From: Frankiales bacterium
GTDB taxonomy: Bacteria > Actinomycetota > Actinomycetes > JAFAQI01
Direction of reading: 5' to 3'
DNA length: 50,615 nucleotides
Assembly: GCA_025980465.1 (NCBI GenBank)
Contig: JAICXJ010000021.1
Span: 1 to 50,615 of the forward strand
Both the position numbers and the translations under genes were made by a program. Of this stretch, positions 47,436 through 50,615 are shown one piece after another (the stretch's first letter is position 1; every line of letters begins with the position of its first letter). A model generated the notes under the pieces. It saw nothing but the letters and a program-made list of their open reading frames with translations, was not told the DNA's origin and did no database searches.

Positions 47436-49025
47436 ATGGACGACGGCGGCGTGCACAGCGAGTCGGGGATCCCGCTCGCGCCGAGCTACGGACCGGACGA
47501 TCTCCCACCGGCCGACGACCTGCCGCCGCCCGGTGTCTTCCCGTTCACCCGCGGCAACTTCCCGACCGGTTACCGCGGCCGGCTGTGGACCTTCCGGCAG
47601 TACTCCGGGTTCGGTACGCCGGAGGAGTCCAACCAGCGCTACCGGTACCTGCTCGAGCAGGGCGGCACCGGTCTGTCAGTTGCCCTGGATCTGCCGACTC
47701 AGTGCGGCTACGACTCCGACCATCCGGATGTCGAGGAGGAGGTGGGCCGGGTCGGGGTCGCGATCGACACGCTGGCCGACTTCGAGATCCTCTTCGACGC
47801 GATCCCGCTCGACCAGATCTCCACCAGCATGACGATCAACGGCACCGCCGCGATCCTGCTCGCGTTCTATGTCGCAGCCGGGGAGAAGCAGGGCGTTGCC
47901 CGCGCGAAGCTGCGCGGAACGATCCAGAACGACATCTTGAAGGAGTACGTCAGCCGCGGCACCTGGATCTGGCCGCCACGGCCGTCGCTGCGGCTGATCG
48001 CCGACACGATCGAGTTCTGTGCCACCGACGTACCTCGCTTCAACGCGATCTCGGTTGCCGGCGCCCACTTCCGGGATGCCGGTGCGAACGCCGCCCAGGA
48101 GATGGCGTTCACCTTGATGGACGGCGTCACGTACTGCGACGAGGTGATCTCGCGCGGCCGGATGACGATCGATGAGTTCGCGCCGCAGGTGTCGTTCTTC
48201 TTCTACACGCACGGTGACTTCTTCGAGGAGATCGCGAAGTATCGGGCCGGGCGTCGGCGCTGGGCGAAGATCGTGCGCGAGCGGTACGGCGCCAAGGAGG
48301 ACAAGTCCTGCATGTTCCGAGTCGGCTGCGTCGCTGGCGGAGCCTCGCTGTACGCACCGCAGGCGCACACCAACATCGTCCGGGTCGCCTACGAGGCGCT
48401 CGCGTCTGTGCTGGGCGGCGTGCAGTCGATGTTCACCGCGGCCTGGGACGAGCCGTTCGCGCTGCCGACCGAGGAGTCGACGACACTGGCGCTTCGTACC
48501 CAGCAGGTCCTGGCGTACGAGACCGGAGTGGCGAAGGTCGCCGACCCGCTCGGCGGCTCCTACTACGTCGAGGCGCTGACCGACGCGATGGAGGAGCGAA
48601 TCGTCGAGATCATGGCCGACCTCGAGCGGCGCGGCGGCATGGTCGACGCCGTCGAGCAGGGATACCTGCACAGCCTGATCGCCGATGAGGCATTCCGGGT
48701 GCAGCAGGCACTCGACAGCGGCGAGCGCAAAGTCGTCGGACTCAACACGTTCGCGACCGACGAGGTGCCGCCCGAGGTCGAGGGCTTCGAGCTCGACGAG
48801 GCGGGCCGGCAGCGACAGCTCGAGCGGCTCGCGGAGGTCAAGCGCAATCGCCCCGCCGGGGAGGTCTCGCAGACCCTGGAGGCGTTGAAGAAGGCGGCGG
48901 CGACCGACGACGTGAACCTGATGCCGTTGCTCGTCGACTGCGCGAAGGCGTACTGCACGGTGGGGGAGATGGTCGAGGTGTTGAAGCAGGAGTGGGGCGA
49001 GTTCCAGCAGCCGGTGGTCTTCTGA
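47436..49025 (+). CDS. B12-dependent acyl-CoA mutase, large (catalytic) subunit
   Basis: 529 aa, the barrel-only large subunit of a two-subunit mutase. Methylmalonyl-CoA mutase Tyr89 and Arg207, which select a carboxylated substrate, are kept here as Tyr56 (FRQYSGF) and Arg174 (EYVSRGTW); isobutyryl-CoA mutase has Phe and Gln at these places. The radical-handling Tyr243-His244 pair is Ala210-His211 (SVAGAHFRDAG), an unusual change. The predicted reaction is methylmalonyl-CoA to succinyl-CoA or a close carboxylated homologue. The cobalamin-binding subunit is the next gene (TGATG overlap). AGGAG 10 nt upstream supports ATG 47436. No MeaB-type chaperone lies within the window. Confidence 0.9.
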   Translation: MDDGGVHSESGIPLAPSYGPDDLPPADDLPPPGVFPFTRGNFPTGYRGRLWTFRQYSGFGTPEESNQRYRYLLEQGGTGLSVALDLPTQCGYDSDHPDVEEEVGRVGVAIDTLADFEILFDAIPLDQISTSMTINGTAAILLAFYVAAGEKQGVARAKLRGTIQNDILKEYVSRGTWIWPPRPSLRLIADTIEFCATDVPRFNAISVAGAHFRDAGANAAQEMAFTLMDGVTYCDEVISRGRMTIDEFAPQVSFFFYTHGDFFEEIAKYRAGRRRWAKIVRERYGAKEDKSCMFRVGCVAGGASLYAPQAHTNIVRVAYEALASVLGGVQSMFTAAWDEPFALPTEESTTLALRTQQVLAYETGVAKVADPLGGSYYVEALTDAMEERIVEIMADLERRGGMVDAVEQGYLHSLIADEAFRVQQALDSGERKVVGLNTFATDEVPPEVEGFELDEAGRQRQLERLAEVKRNRPAGEVSQTLEALKKAAATDDVNLMPLLVDCAKAYCTVGEMVEVLKQEWGEFQQPVVF

Positions 49026-49423
49026 TGCCTGCCCGCGTGCTGGTGGCGAAGCCGGGACTTGACGGCCACGATCGCGGCGCCAAGTTGGTCGCGCGGACGC
49101 TGCGAGATGCCGGGTTCGAGGTGGTCTACCTCGGCATCCGGCAGCGACCGGAGGCGATCGCAGCCATCGCCGTCCAGGAGGACGTCGACGTCGTAGGGCT
49201 GTCGATCCTGTCGGGCGCGCATGTCGCGCTCACCCGCAAGACCCACGATGCGATGGTGACCGCCGGTGGCGGCGACATCCCACTGGTGGTCGGCGGCACG
49301 ATCCCGCGGGTCGACGTCGCCAAGCTCGAAGCCGCCGGCGCGGTTGCGGTCTATCCGACCGGTACGCCGCTCGAGTCGGTCGTCGACAGCATGAAGGAGC
49401 TGGTCGCCGCCGCACCGCGCTGA
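49025..49423 (+). CDS. B12-binding small subunit of acyl-CoA mutase
   Basis: 132 aa, a single cobalamin-binding flavodoxin-like domain. The DxHxxG motif is DGHDRG with His15 as the lower cobalt ligand, followed by LSILSG and VVGGTIP, the other nucleotide-tail contacts. ATG 49025 shares its A with the TGA of the large subunit, so the two are translated together. The C-terminal YPTGTPLESVVDSM is standard for mutase small subunits. Confidence 0.95.
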   Translation: MPARVLVAKPGLDGHDRGAKLVARTLRDAGFEVVYLGIRQRPEAIAAIAVQEDVDVVGLSILSGAHVALTRKTHDAMVTAGGGDIPLVVGGTIPRVDVAKLEAAGAVAVYPTGTPLESVVDSMKELVAAAPR

Positions 49424-49444
49424 TGGTCCGGATCGGTCGTCGCC

Positions 49445-49453
49445 CGTGGATAA
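49445..49453 (-). other. DnaA-box-like 9-mer upstream of the DUF222 gene
   Basis: CGTGGATAA (complement TTATCCACG) matches the DnaA consensus at 8 of 9 positions. It is 65 nt upstream of the DUF222 start and the third such 9-mer in front of a nuclease-type gene in this window. Confidence 0.35.
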
Positions 49454-49482
49454 GATTTCGTTGGAAATAAAGGCGTTTGGGC

Positions 49483-49511
49483 TTGAAACTGTCGTCGCTG
49501 TCCGGCATAAT
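49483..49511 (+). promoter_or_regulatory. Consensus-like promoter of the DUF222 gene
   Basis: The -35 box TTGAAA (49483-49488) and -10 box CATAAT (49506-49511) are 17 nt apart, the ideal distance. Transcription would start near 49518-49519, at or next to the A of the start codon, giving a leaderless mRNA. No ribosome site precedes the ATG, in agreement. Confidence 0.7.
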
Positions 49512-49526
49512 CGAACGCATGTTCGA
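49511..49526. promoter_or_regulatory. SOS box (LexA operator)
   Basis: TCGAAC-N4-GTTCGA is a perfect match to the mycobacterial LexA operator. It overlaps the last base of the -10 box, the predicted transcription start and the ATG at 49519-49521. LexA binding would block the promoter fully, so the gene should be induced by DNA damage. Confidence 0.85.
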
Positions 49527-50615
49527 AGTCCTCCTCGGGTTCGGTCCGGATCAGCCGGAGGACTTCCCGCGGCGCTCGGATGACGAGTTCGCCGAGATGA
49601 TGAACGAGCCGCTGCCGGCGGAGTATGCGCACTACCAGCCGTGCGGCGCGGATCCGGATGTGTTCGTTGCGCGGGCTGCTAAGGCCGGCCCGAACTCGCA
49701 AACGATGCCGTTGCTGATGGCGGCGCCGTATCAGGCGCTGTCGCCGGCGGGGCGGAGCCAGGCGCTGGACCAGTTCGAGCGCTTCACCGCGGCGGTCGAG
49801 GCGGAGAAGGCGATCCTGACTGCGGTGATCGCCGGTCCCGCGCCGAGGTCGCGGCAGGCGAAGCTGGATGACTTCGCCGCCCAGGAGGTCGCGGTCGCGA
49901 CCCGCTGCAGTGTGTACGCCGCGGACGCGAGGATCGCAGTGGCGCGGGAGCTCGCCGGTCGGTTCACCGCTACCCGGGAGGCGATGCGGGCCGGAAACAT
50001 CAGCCAGTGGCAGGCCCGGGCGATGACCGAGTCGTTCTCGCATCTGCCGGAGGATCTGCGTGAAGAGCTGGAAGCGAACATGCTCCGCTACTCCCACCGG
50101 CAGACCGCCGCCGCCTTCCGTCGGTCACTGAGCCGCTGGCTGGCAAAGAAAGACCCCACCTGGACCCGGCGGGCCGAGAAAGCCCGCCGCGAGGTCACCG
50201 TGCACCATCAGGCCAACGACGACGGCACCGGCGAGCTGCACATCCGCGGTCCGCTGGAAGCCACCACGCTCATCGATCTCGCGCTGACCGCAGCCGCCGC
50301 GCAGACCAGGTCGGATGTCGGCGGGACGGTCGCTGATCGGAAGTTCGCCGCGTTGCGGGACTGGGCCGATACCGCCTTGACCGCACCGGGCGCACCCACC
50401 CAGCACGGAATGGGAGTGCGGGTGCAGATCGTCACCCACGACTCGACCGTGGCCGGCCACGACGACCATCCCGCCGAGATCCCCGGCGTCGGGATGATCC
50501 CCGCGTCGGCGATGCGCTGGGCGCTCGCCGACGGCGCCGAGATCCACGCCCTGCTCGTCAACGCCGAGACCGGTCACCTGAAAGCCATCGACCCCACCGG
50601 CTACCAAGTGCCGCC
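49519..50615 (+). CDS. DUF222 (13E12-type) protein, expected HNH endonuclease (3' end outside window)
   Basis: 365 codons are visible and the frame is open at the window end. The DUF222 domain covers most of it: EAMRAGNISQWQARAMTE, the basic RRAEKARREVTVHH, the ADGAEIHALLV segment and TGHLKAIDPTGYQVPP. In this family a C-terminal HNH motif normally follows within about 40-80 residues, so it should lie just past the edge; it is not seen here. Family members are abundant in actinobacteria, and several 13E12 copies in M. tuberculosis carry SOS boxes. The start codon lies inside a perfect SOS box, and no ribosome site is present, fitting a leaderless, damage-induced message. It follows the mutase small subunit after a 95-bp spacer. 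Confidence 0.85.
   Translation, partial: MFEVLLGFGPDQPEDFPRRSDDEFAEMMNEPLPAEYAHYQPCGADPDVFVARAAKAGPNSQTMPLLMAAPYQALSPAGRSQALDQFERFTAAVEAEKAILTAVIAGPAPRSRQAKLDDFAAQEVAVATRCSVYAADARIAVARELAGRFTATREAMRAGNISQWQARAMTESFSHLPEDLREELEANMLRYSHRQTAAAFRRSLSRWLAKKDPTWTRRAEKARREVTVHHQANDDGTGELHIRGPLEATTLIDLALTAAAAQTRSDVGGTVADRKFAALRDWADTALTAPGAPTQHGMGVRVQIVTHDSTVAGHDDHPAEIPGVGMIPASAMRWALADGAEIHALLVNAETGHLKAIDPTGYQVP

Overview
The window is very G+C-rich with dense, tightly packed genes, many GTG or TTG starts and NTGA stop/start overlaps. Together with a complete GlgE/trehalose gene set, a [3Fe-4S] ferredoxin/P450 pair, a fused FadE34-type dehydrogenase, an HspR-type operator at lon, a mycobacterial-type SOS box and a DUF222 (13E12-type) gene, this points to a soil-type actinobacterium (Actinomycetota). 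The genus cannot be told from the sequence alone.

Layout. (1) 1-732: the 5' part of a minus-strand LigD-like gene (3'-phosphoesterase domain plus a ligase-like domain that has lost motif I lysine). (2) 752-1866: a solitary winged-helix/Vsr-like nuclease gene bracketed by two copies of a 44-nt imperfect palindrome. (3) 1909-17924: a seven-gene plus-strand alpha-glucan/trehalose operon, glgE, treS-mak fusion, malQ, glgB, treZ, glgX, treY. The last six genes are chained by five successive 4-bp NTGA overlaps. It joins the GlgE route (trehalose to maltose to maltose-1-phosphate to glucan) to the TreY/TreZ route (glucan back to trehalose), with branching, debranching and disproportionating enzymes. 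(4) 18025-22777: hemerythrin-like protein, small acidic protein, AlkA-like glycosylase, 14-TM drug exporter, secreted nuclease/phosphatase-fold protein. (5) 22870-28694: a steroid- or branched-acyl-type degradation block with a P450, Ltp2-like thiolase, DUF35 protein, double acyl-CoA dehydrogenase and SDR. (6) 28707-29741: a second winged-helix/nuclease gene, again bracketed by a pair of 44-nt palindromes of different sequence, next to an SF2 helicase. (7) 31836-38628: ferredoxin/P450 pair, alpha/beta hydrolase-adenylate cyclase fusion, GAF-PAS-GGDEF-EAL protein, SDR and enoyl-CoA hydratase. (8) 38652-43769: lon with an HspR-type (HAIR) site, divergent from a second PAS-GGDEF-EAL protein, then a conserved small protein. 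(9) 43713-49423: a minus-strand enoyl-CoA hydratase/acyl-CoA ligase/FAD oxidoreductase operon, divergent from a two-subunit B12-dependent acyl-CoA mutase. (10) 49445-50615: a DUF222 gene, cut by the window end, whose promoter, perfect SOS box and start codon overlap, predicting a leaderless damage-induced transcript.

The most unusual signal is the pair of palindrome-bracketed nuclease genes. Two unrelated-sequence loci share one architecture: a 44-nt palindrome, a solitary AbiEi-like winged helix/PD-(D/E)XK-like gene, a DnaA-box-like 9-mer, then a second 44-nt palindrome. The repeats share TTGT...ACA(A/G) ends and differ inside. This could be a small nuclease-palindrome system, comparable in logic to RAYT/REP; that reading is inference. 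No tRNA, rRNA, CRISPR array or classical transposase was seen.
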